A stretch of 64,000 nt of DNA, from contig CAZMGF010000001.1 in assembly GCA_964565765.1 (NCBI GenBank), positions 50,004 through 114,003 on the forward strand, given 5' to 3'. This stretch comes from Bog-1181 sp964565765 (GTDB taxonomy: Bacteria > Oederibacteriota > PGYV01 > Palsa-1178). The notes under the pieces are model-generated. The model was not told where the DNA came from, did no database searches, and saw nothing but the letters and a program-made list of their open reading frames with translations. This document shows, in pieces, positions 1 through 8,090 of the stretch; positions within the stretch are counted from its first letter, which is position 1; every line of letters starts with the position of its first letter. The position numbers were made by a program, and so were the translations under genes.

Positions 1-1
1 T

Positions 2-1672
2 TATATGACGCTGGCCATTTCAGGGATGGTATTTACCATCTCAACATTTTTCTCAAAAACCCTCTTTGATATTTATATGCTTTACCAGGTGCGTTTTGCC
101 ATATTCATGTATGAGTGCCTAACGCTTCTTGGGGCATTTGGAGCCCTTATATACCGCTATATGCACATTAAATTTAAGCAGGAGAAAATTAAAATACGGT
201 ACGTGATAATGGCGTTTTTTATAATTTTTCTGGGAGGCATGCTTGATTTCATGGGCGGCCTGAAAATGCACAACCTGGAATACATGGGAAACATAAGCAA
301 TGTGGCATACGCCGCCATTATTTTTTTTGCCATATTCCGCTTAAGGCTGCTTGACGCAGGGGTAATTTTTAAAAATTTCCTGGCCTACACGCTGGTGGCG
401 GTTGTACTTGGCTCGGTTTATGCCGCCCTTGCGCTGGCCCTGAATGACAAGCCCATCGCAATGACAGCGGCGATGCTGATAGTGAGCCTGCCTTCGGTTT
501 ATTTCCTTAAATACCTGCACGGCTACGCCGAACTTTTTGTCCGGAAAATAAGCGGGGTGCCGGCGACTGACGGGGCCAGGGCGGCATTCAACATTATAAA
601 ATCAACGCAGGCCGGAGAGGGAGAAAAAGTCAGGCGGATACTAATGCTTATAAGGGATTTTTGTGAGATGGACACGGCGATATATTCCGCCGCCGGCGCC
701 TATTATCTGCTCGCATGGGAAACTGAAAATAGCGGATTCGCAAGGGTCATGGACGCCCAGGACTGCCCGGAAAAAATAGTAATAAGGTATGAGGCAAAAA
801 GCGGAAAGGAAAAAGAACTGCTGGATAAATTCGGGGCCTCTATTATAGCCCCGCTGAAATACGGTTCACAGGCGGCAGGCATCCTGGCCGGAAGGAAACA
901 GACGTCGGACATTTCATTCAACCAGGATGAGATTGAGCTCATCAGCGACATGTGCGAAACAGCTGCTTTTTATATCAAGGCCCACAACCTGAACCAGAGG
1001 GTGATTGAAGAAGAAAATATGAAACGCGTGGCCATGATGGCGCGCCAGATGGCGCACGAGATTAAGAACCCGCTCGCCGCGCTATGGGGGGCCGCCCAGC
1101 TGCTTGAGGGGAAAAGCGCTGCGGACATTGAAAATACCGGCATAATAAGGGAGGAGATTACCCGCCTGACTGCCATGCTTGATTCATGGAAGGATTTTTC
1201 CGGCGAACTGAAACTTAACCCTTCAGAATTCAACATTGTAAAACTTGCGGCCGATGTGGTCAAACTTATAAAATTCCAGGGCATAGTCGCTGATATAGTC
1301 CTTAACGCGCACCAGGAAAATATCACTGTAAGTGCAGACGCTGATAAGATAAAACAGGTACTGCTTAACATCATATTGAACGCCGCCCAGGCATCCGGGG
1401 AAGGCCCGTCGCCTTCCATAAAAATAGATGCGGCCCAAAAGAACGGGTTTGCCGAGATCAAGGTGCGCGACAACGGCCGCGGGATAGTCCCGGAGGTCAT
1501 GGAAAAAATAAGGCAGCCCCTTTTTACCACAAAACCCAGGGGGTCGGGGCTCGGGCTGGCGGTTTCTGACAGAATACTAAAAGCGCACGGCGGCAGCATG
1601 ATAATACAGAGCGACGGCAACAGCTACACGGAAGTTACCGTGGCCCTTTCAACGGCTGACGCGGCGTTATAA
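2..1672 (+). CDS. Membrane sensor histidine kinase (5' end cut by window)
   Basis: The reading frame is open to the left edge, so the N-terminus is missing. The visible part begins with several hydrophobic segments (about residues 1-170, counted from the ATG at 5), resembling the multi-TM input region of PrsK-like kinases. A GAF-like domain follows (about 200-320). The HisKA H-box has the motif MAHEIKNPL (phospho-acceptor His about residue 351). The HATPase domain has an N-box (NIILNAAQAS), a G1 box (DNGRGI) and a G2 box (GSGLGLAVS). It should autophosphorylate at the membrane and pass phosphate to the sigma-54-type regulator encoded 26 nt downstream. The kinase call is firm; the similarity to PrsK is inferred from layout only. 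Confidence 0.9.
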   Translation, partial: YMTLAISGMVFTISTFFSKTLFDIYMLYQVRFAIFMYECLTLLGAFGALIYRYMHIKFKQEKIKIRYVIMAFFIIFLGGMLDFMGGLKMHNLEYMGNISNVAYAAIIFFAIFRLRLLDAGVIFKNFLAYTLVAVVLGSVYAALALALNDKPIAMTAAMLIVSLPSVYFLKYLHGYAELFVRKISGVPATDGARAAFNIIKSTQAGEGEKVRRILMLIRDFCEMDTAIYSAAGAYYLLAWETENSGFARVMDAQDCPEKIVIRYEAKSGKEKELLDKFGASIIAPLKYGSQAAGILAGRKQTSDISFNQDEIELISDMCETAAFYIKAHNLNQRVIEEENMKRVAMMARQMAHEIKNPLAALWGAAQLLEGKSAADIENTGIIREEITRLTAMLDSWKDFSGELKLNPSEFNIVKLAADVVKLIKFQGIVADIVLNAHQENITVSADADKIKQVLLNIILNAAQASGEGPSPSIKIDAAQKNGFAEIKVRDNGRGIVPEVMEKIRQPLFTTKPRGSGLGLAVSDRILKAHGGSMIIQSDGNSYTEVTVALSTADAAL

Positions 1673-1698
1673 TTAAAAATAGTTAATAGGGAGACAAG

Positions 1699-3033
1699 AT
1701 GGCTAAAATACTTATTGCCGACGATGAGGAAAATATAAGGAAAGTATTAAAAGGGCTCCTTGCTAAAAACGGTTACACCGACGTGCTTCAGGCCCAGGAC
1801 GGACTCAAGGCCCTGGAAATATTCCAGGATGAGAATATAGACCTGGTAATTTCCGACGTTAATATGCCGGTGATGGACGGCCTTGAATTTTTTTCAAGGA
1901 TAAGGGAGAGCGGCGTCCCTTTTATAGTGCTTACGGCTTACGGCACAATTGAGACGGCGGTAAACGCGGTAAAAAGCGGTGTGTATGATTTTCTGCCGAA
2001 ACCTTTTGACGAGCAGAACCTTGTTGATACGGTAAAAAAGGCGCTAAAAGAGAGCGGCCGCAGGGATACGGCCGCGGCTTCCGGGTCAATTGAGGAGATA
2101 TTTTTTTCATCTTCCCATCCAGACATACTCAAAATAAAGCACATGCTTTCAAGGGTTATTAATACCAGGGCGGGTATACTTATATGCGGGGAGACAGGCA
2201 CCGGAAAGGGTGTGCTGGCCGGGATTATTCACGGGCTCAGCGTCGATAAGGCAAGCCCCTTCATAAAGGTCAACTGCGCGGCCATTCCGCAGGGGCTCAT
2301 TGAATCCGAACTTTTTGGTTATGTAAAAGGGGCATTTACAGGGGCGGCCATTGACAAACCGGGAAAATTCGAACTGGCGGATAAGGGTACTATTTTTCTC
2401 GATGAAATAGGGGAATTGAGCCCAGAGATACAGGCCAAGCTGCTTTCTGTCATACAGGAAAAAGAGCTTACCAGGCTCGGGGATGTCAGGGTAAAAAAGG
2501 TCGACGCGCGGGTAATAGCCGCGACCAACATTGATATCAAGGCGGCCATAGAGGAGAAAAAATTCAGGGAGGACCTGTATTACAGGCTCAACATTGTTGA
2601 ATTCACACTTCCTCCGTTAAGGGAAAGATCCGCCGATATTCCCGCGCTTGTAAATTATTTTGCGGGGAAATATGCCGCGGAATTCGGTACGCAGATAAAG
2701 GAATTTGACGGCGCGGCGTTTGCAAGGCTGAAGTCATATCAATGGCCCGGCAACGTCAGGGAGCTTGAAAATATAATACAGAAGGTATCCATAATGGAAA
2801 GTGAAACCCTGATCACAGCCGAAGCCCTGGGCGCTTATCTGAAAAGCGGGGTTTCCGGTGAAACCGCAGCAACCATGTTCGAGGCGGGCAGGGAGGAAAA
2901 GGCAAAAAAAGAAATTGAGCTTATAAAGGACGCGCTTGCCAGGACGCAGAACAACAAGACAAAGGCATCGGAGCTGCTCGGGATATCGCGCAGGACCCTT
3001 TTATACAGGCTCAAAGAATACTCGATGGAATAG
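1699..3033 (+). CDS. Sigma-54-dependent response regulator, NtrC family
   Basis: It has the complete three-domain layout. The receiver domain spans residues 1-120, with acidic pocket D8/D9, phospho-acceptor D53, T79 and K101. The AAA+ domain has Walker A GETGTGKG at 164-171 and the sigma-54 contact loop GAFTGA at 211-216. A C-terminal Fis-type helix-turn-helix covers about 405-440. The presence of GAFTGA means it should activate RNA polymerase carrying sigma-54. It lies 26 nt after the histidine kinase with a GGGAGA ribosome site, so the two form a two-component pair. No target promoter (GG-N10-GC) was identified with confidence in the window. Confidence 0.95.
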   Translation: MAKILIADDEENIRKVLKGLLAKNGYTDVLQAQDGLKALEIFQDENIDLVISDVNMPVMDGLEFFSRIRESGVPFIVLTAYGTIETAVNAVKSGVYDFLPKPFDEQNLVDTVKKALKESGRRDTAAASGSIEEIFFSSSHPDILKIKHMLSRVINTRAGILICGETGTGKGVLAGIIHGLSVDKASPFIKVNCAAIPQGLIESELFGYVKGAFTGAAIDKPGKFELADKGTIFLDEIGELSPEIQAKLLSVIQEKELTRLGDVRVKKVDARVIAATNIDIKAAIEEKKFREDLYYRLNIVEFTLPPLRERSADIPALVNYFAGKYAAEFGTQIKEFDGAAFARLKSYQWPGNVRELENIIQKVSIMESETLITAEALGAYLKSGVSGETAATMFEAGREEKAKKEIELIKDALARTQNNKTKASELLGISRRTLLYRLKEYSME

Positions 3034-3038
3034 TCTTA

Positions 3039-3065
3039 TTGACTTTACGGGCAGGGGCGTATAAA
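3039..3065 (+). promoter_or_regulatory. Possible sigma-70 promoter for the chemoreceptor-like gene
   Basis: TTGACT and TATAAA are separated by 15 bp, a short spacer, just after the regulator gene. It would give a leader of about 35 nt. Weak because of the spacing. Confidence 0.35.
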
Positions 3066-3106
3066 ATCAATCAACAGCATGAATTGTATATTATAAGGAG
3101 GATTGG

Positions 3107-4417
3107 TTGAATTCATCAGTTAAAACAGCAATAATAATCTTTTCAGGCGCGGCCATTATCGCGGCCGCCGCGATTTTTTCCGGAAATAACGGCGTCTTTA
3201 TAACCATACTTGCCGCCGTGGTTGCGGCATTATTGATGTTTCTTGCCATATATTTCACCGTGGCACGCTCTGCTGATATTCTGGAAAAATCACTCAGGCG
3301 TTTAAGTACAGGGGAAGCATCCGGCAGCGCGTTAAAACAAGGCGGCGGGGCCCTTAAAGAAATGGCCGCGTATATTGACAGGGCCGCCGCGGCGGCTGAG
3401 AGCCTCGGAGAAGGATCAATACCGGCGGGATTTAAGGGGCTTTCAAAAGAAGACAGGCTCGGAAGGGCCATTGAAAAAATAACCGCGTATATGGCCGGTA
3501 TAACCGCGGCCGCCAATGAACTTGCGGCGGGAAATTTTTCAATCACCTATTCACCCGTATCTGAAAAGGATCTAACGGGCTCCGCGTTCGGATCCATAAT
3601 AGATAATTTAAAACCCTTAATTAATAATATCAAGGGGCAATCCAACGCGCTATCTTCATCTTCCGAAGTTTTTGTGTCCATCGCGGACCAGCTAAAGTCC
3701 ACCGCCATGCAGCTTTCCGAAACGATGGCGCACATTTCGGGGGCCACGGCGCAGTCGGCGAGCGATTCGCAGGACGCGGCAAAATCCGCCCTCAACGCGA
3801 ATCAGGCCTCAAAAAAGGGGATGGAACTGATGGGAAAAATGCTCGCTTCCATGTCGTTTATAAGAAAGGATATGGAAATGTCGGTAAAGCAGGTGACCGA
3901 GCTGGCAGTATATTCGGACCGCATCAACCAGATGCTGGAGGTAATAAGGGCCGTATCAGAGGAGACAAAACTGCTTTCATTTAACGCGGCGATAGAAGCC
4001 GCACGCGCAGGCGAGCAGGGGCGCGGTTTTGCCATTGTCGCGGAAGAGATAAGGAAGCTCTCGGACAACAGCGCCGAGGAGCTTAAAAAGATATCGGTTA
4101 TAATAAGGGATATCAGGACGCATATGACCACGCTTGTGGACAATATAACCAGGGAAGCGGTCCAGATAAAGGAAGGGGCCGAAATACTAGAGCAGTCCAA
4201 CGCGATGTTTTCGGAAATAGCCGGAGCCGTGGACATGGCCACCACAAAAGTGGAATCCATCGCCGCCTCATCAGAGGAGATAGCAGCCTCTGCCGAGGAA
4301 TCAGCCGCGTCATCACAGGAGCAGACCGCGTCGGTAGAGGAATTTTCCGCCGCGGGTACCGAGCTTGAAACCGCCGCGAAAATACTAAAGGAAACCGCGG
4401 AAAAATTCAGGGTATAA
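3107..4417 (+). CDS. Methyl-accepting chemotaxis-type protein without a periplasmic sensor
   Basis: The start is TTG, chosen because AAGGAGG lies 5 nt upstream. Two closely spaced hydrophobic helices (about residues 5-24 and 29-52) leave almost no periplasmic loop. A HAMP-like and linker region follows, then a long coiled coil with the signalling hairpin tip (FNAAIEAARAGEQGRGF, about 290-310), the MCP hallmark. The C-terminal part is rich in Ala, Ser and Glu, as in methylation helices. The lack of a ligand-binding domain suggests sensing of membrane or cytoplasmic state, or a partner protein. No che genes are nearby, so its kinase partner is unknown. Family call firm, signal unknown. Confidence 0.9.
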   Translation: MNSSVKTAIIIFSGAAIIAAAAIFSGNNGVFITILAAVVAALLMFLAIYFTVARSADILEKSLRRLSTGEASGSALKQGGGALKEMAAYIDRAAAAAESLGEGSIPAGFKGLSKEDRLGRAIEKITAYMAGITAAANELAAGNFSITYSPVSEKDLTGSAFGSIIDNLKPLINNIKGQSNALSSSSEVFVSIADQLKSTAMQLSETMAHISGATAQSASDSQDAAKSALNANQASKKGMELMGKMLASMSFIRKDMEMSVKQVTELAVYSDRINQMLEVIRAVSEETKLLSFNAAIEAARAGEQGRGFAIVAEEIRKLSDNSAEELKKISVIIRDIRTHMTTLVDNITREAVQIKEGAEILEQSNAMFSEIAGAVDMATTKVESIAASSEEIAASAEESAASSQEQTASVEEFSAAGTELETAAKILKETAEKFRV

Positions 4418-4436
4418 AACGAACGGAGAAAATCAG

Positions 4437-5087
4437 GTGCCAAACAAGACCCTTGCGGAAATGAAAGAAGTTTATGTAAAGCAGCGCGCGGCCATAGAGA
4501 GGGCCATTAAAAGTTACAGGGCCAAATGGGAAAAAGGCACCGAAGAAGAAGTGCTTGCCGAGATGCTTTTCTGCATTTTAACCCCCCAGTCCAAGGCAAA
4601 AGGATGCTGGTCATGCATGGAATCCATAATAAAAAAGAGGCTGCTCAAATCCGGCAGTGAAAAACAGATACTTGCAGAACTTAAATATCCCCGTTTCAAA
4701 TATAAAAAAGCAAAATATTTCGTGGAAGCGCGCGGAAAATTCATGGACAAGGGCAGGGTCACCATAAAAAAAATTATGTCCGGCTTTGACGATCCCATAA
4801 AAATGCGCGACTGGTTCCATGAAAACATAAAGGGCTACGGCCTCAAGGAAGCCTCTCACTTCCTGCGCAATGTTGGTTTCGGGGCGGATATTGCAATACT
4901 TGACCGCCACATCCTGCGCAACCTTAAAAAACTCGGGGTTATCAGTGAAATACCCGCGCATATATCGGAAAAACTCTACCATGAGATAGAGGAAAAGATG
5001 AAAGCTTTTGCTAAAAAAATGAAAATCCCAATGGAGGCCCTGGACCTTATATTATGGGCCAAGGAAACCGGAGAGGTCTTCAAATAA
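4437..5087 (+). CDS. ogg: N-glycosylase/DNA lyase, archaeal-type Ogg (Ogg2)
   Basis: This is a 216-residue helix-hairpin-helix glycosylase that removes 8-oxoguanine and nicks the abasic site. The HhH segment GYGLKEASHFLRN carries the expected catalytic Lys (K137), and the ILDRHIL motif carries the catalytic Asp (D156). The length matches the compact Ogg2 family known from archaea and scattered bacteria. The start is GTG, preceded by ACGGAG, 20 nt after the chemoreceptor gene. Its stop codon overlaps the next start (TAATG), so it is translationally coupled to the 4-alpha-glucanotransferase, although the functions are unrelated. Confidence 0.9.
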   Translation: MPNKTLAEMKEVYVKQRAAIERAIKSYRAKWEKGTEEEVLAEMLFCILTPQSKAKGCWSCMESIIKKRLLKSGSEKQILAELKYPRFKYKKAKYFVEARGKFMDKGRVTIKKIMSGFDDPIKMRDWFHENIKGYGLKEASHFLRNVGFGADIAILDRHILRNLKKLGVISEIPAHISEKLYHEIEEKMKAFAKKMKIPMEALDLILWAKETGEVFK

Positions 5088-6910
5088 TGGAAAACAATCC
5101 GTATTCATATTTTTTAACATCAAGGTCGGCAAAACAATGGAAACGCATGGGAGCCAGGAGAAGGGCCGGCGTGCTGGCCCCGCTTTTTTCCCTCTATTCG
5201 GAAGAAAGCTGCGGCATGGGAGAGTTCCCGGATATAAAACTTCTCGTTGACTGGTGTGTCAAATGCGGCATTTCAATAATACAGCTGCTGCCGCTTAATG
5301 ATTCGGGATTTGATTTTGCCCCGTATTCCGCCCAGTCAACTTTTGCCCTGGACCCCATGTACCTGCGCCTTGAATGCGGCGCCGGCCATGGCTCAAAGGA
5401 TTGCGCCGGGGAAATTGAACGGCTGAAAAAAGCATGCCCGGCCGGGGCCAAAAGGGTGGATTACAGGCTGAAAAAAATGAAGCTCTCCACCCTGGGAAAA
5501 ATTTTTACATCGTTTGCCGTATCGGAAGAATTTGAAAAATTCTGCCTTGATAACAGCTTCTGGCTTGACGATTACGCTGCATTTAAGGTGTTAAAGGATA
5601 TGAATTCCATGAAGTCGTGGGAAGAGTGGGAAGAAAAATACAGGCGCAGGGATAAAGCCGCGCTGAAAGAACTGGCTATCGGCCATGAAAAAGAAATAAA
5701 ATTTCAGAAATGGCTCCAGTATCTGATATGGGCGCAGCTTTCCGAAGCTAAAAATTACGCCAATTCAAAGGGAGTTTTTTTGCAGGGCGACCTTCCATTT
5801 CTTGTGGCACGCGATTCCGCTGACGTATGGGCAAACCAGGAGTATTTCAACCTTGATGTATCATCCGGCGCGCCGCCTGACATGTATTTCGCGAAAGGGC
5901 AACGCTGGGGAATGCCTACATATAACTGGGAAAAGATAGAAAAAAACGGATATGATTATATAAAAGAAAAAATAAAGTTCGCAGGAAATTTTTATGATAT
6001 GTTCCGCATTGATCATTTTGTGGGATTATTCAGGCTGTGGACGATAAAACTAACCGAGCCTGAAAATACCTACGGCTTAAACGGGAAATTCGACCCCGGG
6101 GACAAAGATAAGTGGAAACAGCACGGCCAGAAAATACTCGACGCCATGACAGCAGACACCCTTATGCTTCCGTGCGCCGAGGACCTCGGCGTGGTGCCGG
6201 AGTGTTCATATGAGACACTTAAAGAGTATGCCATACCGGGAATGGATGTCCAGAGGTGGGCGCGCGACTGGGGAAATACATATGATTTTAAGGACGCGGA
6301 TAAATACAGGGAAAATTCGATTGCCGTAATATCCAGCCACGACATGTCGCCGCTGGCAATGTGGTGGGAGCAGGAAGCCGCCACTGTCGACGCCATGCTT
6401 GTGGACAAATACTGCGAAGAATACGGATTTTCAAGGGATAATGTAATTGCCGGGCTCTTTGACACGCATATTTCAACAAAGACTAGGCTGCGCTGGCTGT
6501 CAGGCGTTACTTCGCCGGAAGAGGTACTGCGCAGGCTGGGAAAAAACAGGGACCAGGCGTGGATGTTCTATGACATGCACAGGGAATCTTTTTATGAAAA
6601 AGAAAAGTTCTGGAATTATATCGGGCTCCAGGGGCAGCCAAAGGCCCAGGCAGAACCGTACTTTATAAAGGCGGCAATTGAAAAGGCCTCCTCATCAAGG
6701 TCGATATTCGCGATACAGCTTATACAGGACTGGCTCTCGCTGGGTTCATATTTTGACAACTGGGACCGTACGGATATGCGCACCAACACGCCGGGAACCA
6801 TAATGGACAAAAACTGGTCAATAGTAATGCCGCTTCCACTCGAGGCAATGGGTTCAATGTCGATAAACAAGGAAATACTGAAGATTAATAAGGAGTCGGG
6901 AAGGATTTAA
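5087..6910 (+). CDS. malQ: 4-alpha-glucanotransferase (GH77, amylomaltase)
   Basis: It transfers alpha-1,4-glucan segments during maltodextrin and glycogen metabolism in the cytoplasm. Family motifs are present: DLPFLVARDSADVW, the nucleophile region FRIDHFVG (D309), the acid/base region CAEDLGVVP (E365) and the stabilising Asp in SSHDMSPL (D419). The length of 607 residues fits bacterial GH77. The ATG at 5087 overlaps the preceding stop and has GGAGAGG about 9 nt upstream; an in-frame ATG at 5054 lies inside the previous gene and has no such site. No other maltodextrin gene is adjacent. Function firm. Confidence 0.93.
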   Translation: MENNPYSYFLTSRSAKQWKRMGARRRAGVLAPLFSLYSEESCGMGEFPDIKLLVDWCVKCGISIIQLLPLNDSGFDFAPYSAQSTFALDPMYLRLECGAGHGSKDCAGEIERLKKACPAGAKRVDYRLKKMKLSTLGKIFTSFAVSEEFEKFCLDNSFWLDDYAAFKVLKDMNSMKSWEEWEEKYRRRDKAALKELAIGHEKEIKFQKWLQYLIWAQLSEAKNYANSKGVFLQGDLPFLVARDSADVWANQEYFNLDVSSGAPPDMYFAKGQRWGMPTYNWEKIEKNGYDYIKEKIKFAGNFYDMFRIDHFVGLFRLWTIKLTEPENTYGLNGKFDPGDKDKWKQHGQKILDAMTADTLMLPCAEDLGVVPECSYETLKEYAIPGMDVQRWARDWGNTYDFKDADKYRENSIAVISSHDMSPLAMWWEQEAATVDAMLVDKYCEEYGFSRDNVIAGLFDTHISTKTRLRWLSGVTSPEEVLRRLGKNRDQAWMFYDMHRESFYEKEKFWNYIGLQGQPKAQAEPYFIKAAIEKASSSRSIFAIQLIQDWLSLGSYFDNWDRTDMRTNTPGTIMDKNWSIVMPLPLEAMGSMSINKEILKINKESGRI

Positions 6911-6920
6911 ATACAAACAG

Positions 6921-7244
6921 CTATAACGCGTGATGGAAACTTATTTCCGGCTTATATCCCATGCTTTTTGCGATCCTGCTTATAGTTTTTGCGGTTATAT
7001 TTCTCTGCCCGTTTTCAATTTCGCAAATCTCCTGCTGATTAATATTGGCCTTTATTGCCAGGGCCCGCTGGGAAAGTTTTGCTTTGTGGCGGAGTTTTGA
7101 AAGGGATTCCGCGATTTCAAGCATAAACAATTCTTCTTCTACCCCTTTTTTAAAAGCCGGGTTTTTCATTGATTTTTTTACTTTTGCCGAATTAAAAAAG
7201 ACTTCACCTGGCTGTACGGCATTCTTTGTTTTTGAGTTTTTCAT
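6921..7244 (-). CDS. higA: HigA-like antitoxin, XRE helix-turn-helix
   Basis: A 107-residue protein with an N-terminal linker and a C-terminal XRE-type HTH (about residues 50-100; KLSQRALAIKANINQQEICEIENG). Its ATG overlaps the toxin stop by 4 nt, and the order is toxin first, as in HigBA modules. It should neutralise the toxin and repress the shared promoter at 7657-7685. The gene converges on malQ, from which it is 10 nt away, and looks like an independent insertion between housekeeping genes. HTH firm, antitoxin role inferred from pairing. Confidence 0.85.
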   Translation of the reverse strand: MKNSKTKNAVQPGEVFFNSAKVKKSMKNPAFKKGVEEELFMLEIAESLSKLRHKAKLSQRALAIKANINQQEICEIENGQRNITAKTISRIAKSMGYKPEISFHHAL

Positions 7245-7624
7245 TTTAGCTTTTCTCCATTTTTATTTATTCTCAAGCAGTAATCCCTGTATCTATCTTC
7301 GGCGATCTTGATATCGCCGGCAGGTGTCTTCGGCGTATCTTTTTCAATAGCGTGCAAGAACAAAGCCCTTTTGCCGGGAAGCCAGGCATATAAAATCCGG
7401 ATCAGGATCCTTGGGGTACGGATTTTAAGCTCAAAGATTTTGCCCCTTACCTGCTCGGAAAACATCCGGCTGATTCTTGGCCCGTCTTTTTGTAATTTTA
7501 AGATGCATGCAATTATTTTCTTTCTGTCAGTATCGGTCCGCTGGGCGCTATAAATAAAGTCTTCAACGGGCTTTAATCCGGAACAGGCTACATAATTAAT
7601 AGCTGTATATTCGTAATCACCCAC
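7241..7624 (-). CDS. higB: HigB/RelE-superfamily toxin (Gp49-like)
   Basis: 127 residues with the typical layout of the phage-derived Gp49/HigB family: VEDFIYSAQ near the N-terminus, a middle segment GKIFELKIRTP and the segment RILYAWLPGKRALFLHA. Members are ribosome-dependent mRNA interferases. The start is GTG with a modest purine-rich site upstream. It is co-transcribed with the antitoxin from a near-perfect promoter about 30 nt upstream. Family recognised by pattern; activity not shown. Confidence 0.82.
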   Translation of the reverse strand: MGDYEYTAINYVACSGLKPVEDFIYSAQRTDTDRKKIIACILKLQKDGPRISRMFSEQVRGKIFELKIRTPRILIRILYAWLPGKRALFLHAIEKDTPKTPAGDIKIAEDRYRDYCLRINKNGEKLK

Positions 7625-7656
7625 GCAACTTACCCCATAACCTCTTGTCCAGCATA

Positions 7657-7685
7657 ATTATATCTGACAAGTTATAAATTGTCAA
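7657..7685 (-). promoter_or_regulatory. Consensus sigma-70 promoter with operator for higBA
   Basis: On the minus strand: TTGACA (7680-7685), a 17-bp spacer and TATAAT (7657-7662), both perfect consensus. An inverted repeat TGACAA-N8-TTGTCA (7665-7684) overlaps the -35 box and spacer. This is the place expected for autoregulation by the HTH antitoxin. Confidence 0.85.
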
Positions 7686-8090
7686 GAATTATGTATAAAA
7701 GGCTTGGTCACATAATCTAAATTAACAGTATATGCTTTGCAGGCTTATTATCCAGGCCGAATGGAAAACAGCAGAAAAGAAAATAGCGGTTATTCGCTGA
7801 TTTTAAATAGATAAATACAGCGTTTAATGATAAAATTACTTATGACAAAAAAACACTAAAAAAAGTGTAAAATTTAATAAATAAAGGGTTGAAATTACTT
7901 TTTAATAAATGTAAAATAGATTTACAAATAATACTGACGCAATGACGCGAAAAGACGGGGCGGCAGCGTTTCTTCGGACTTCGAAGAAGACGAAGTAACG
8001 CCGCAATCCCTTCAAGATCCAGACGCAACGCGCTGAAAAATAAGCCAAAAACTAACTTCTTTTTAAAAGAAGTACGCCAGGGGTGTTTCT
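7686..8090 (+). other. Long intergenic region and structured leader of the Mg2+ ATPase gene
   Basis: AT-rich DNA without a convincing gene. A plausible promoter TTGAAA-17-TAAAAT (7889-7917) would give a leader of about 165 nt. The leader contains a hairpin TTCTTCG/CGAAGAA (7970-7988), a GACGCAA motif seen twice (about 7936 and 8022), and a near-perfect palindrome of 19 nt (8055-8073) just before the ribosome site CAGGGGTG. It may be a Mg2+-responsive leader, but I could not match the known M-box consensus. Confidence 0.45.

Noticed and set aside
7840..8028. 62-residue minus-strand open frame in the mgtA leader
   Set aside because: Composition is unlike a protein, there is no ribosome site, and it lies antisense to the likely structured leader.
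7924..8090. M-box Mg2+ riboswitch
   Set aside because: Conserved M-box segments such as ATGGGTCAACA were not found; only general hairpins are visible.
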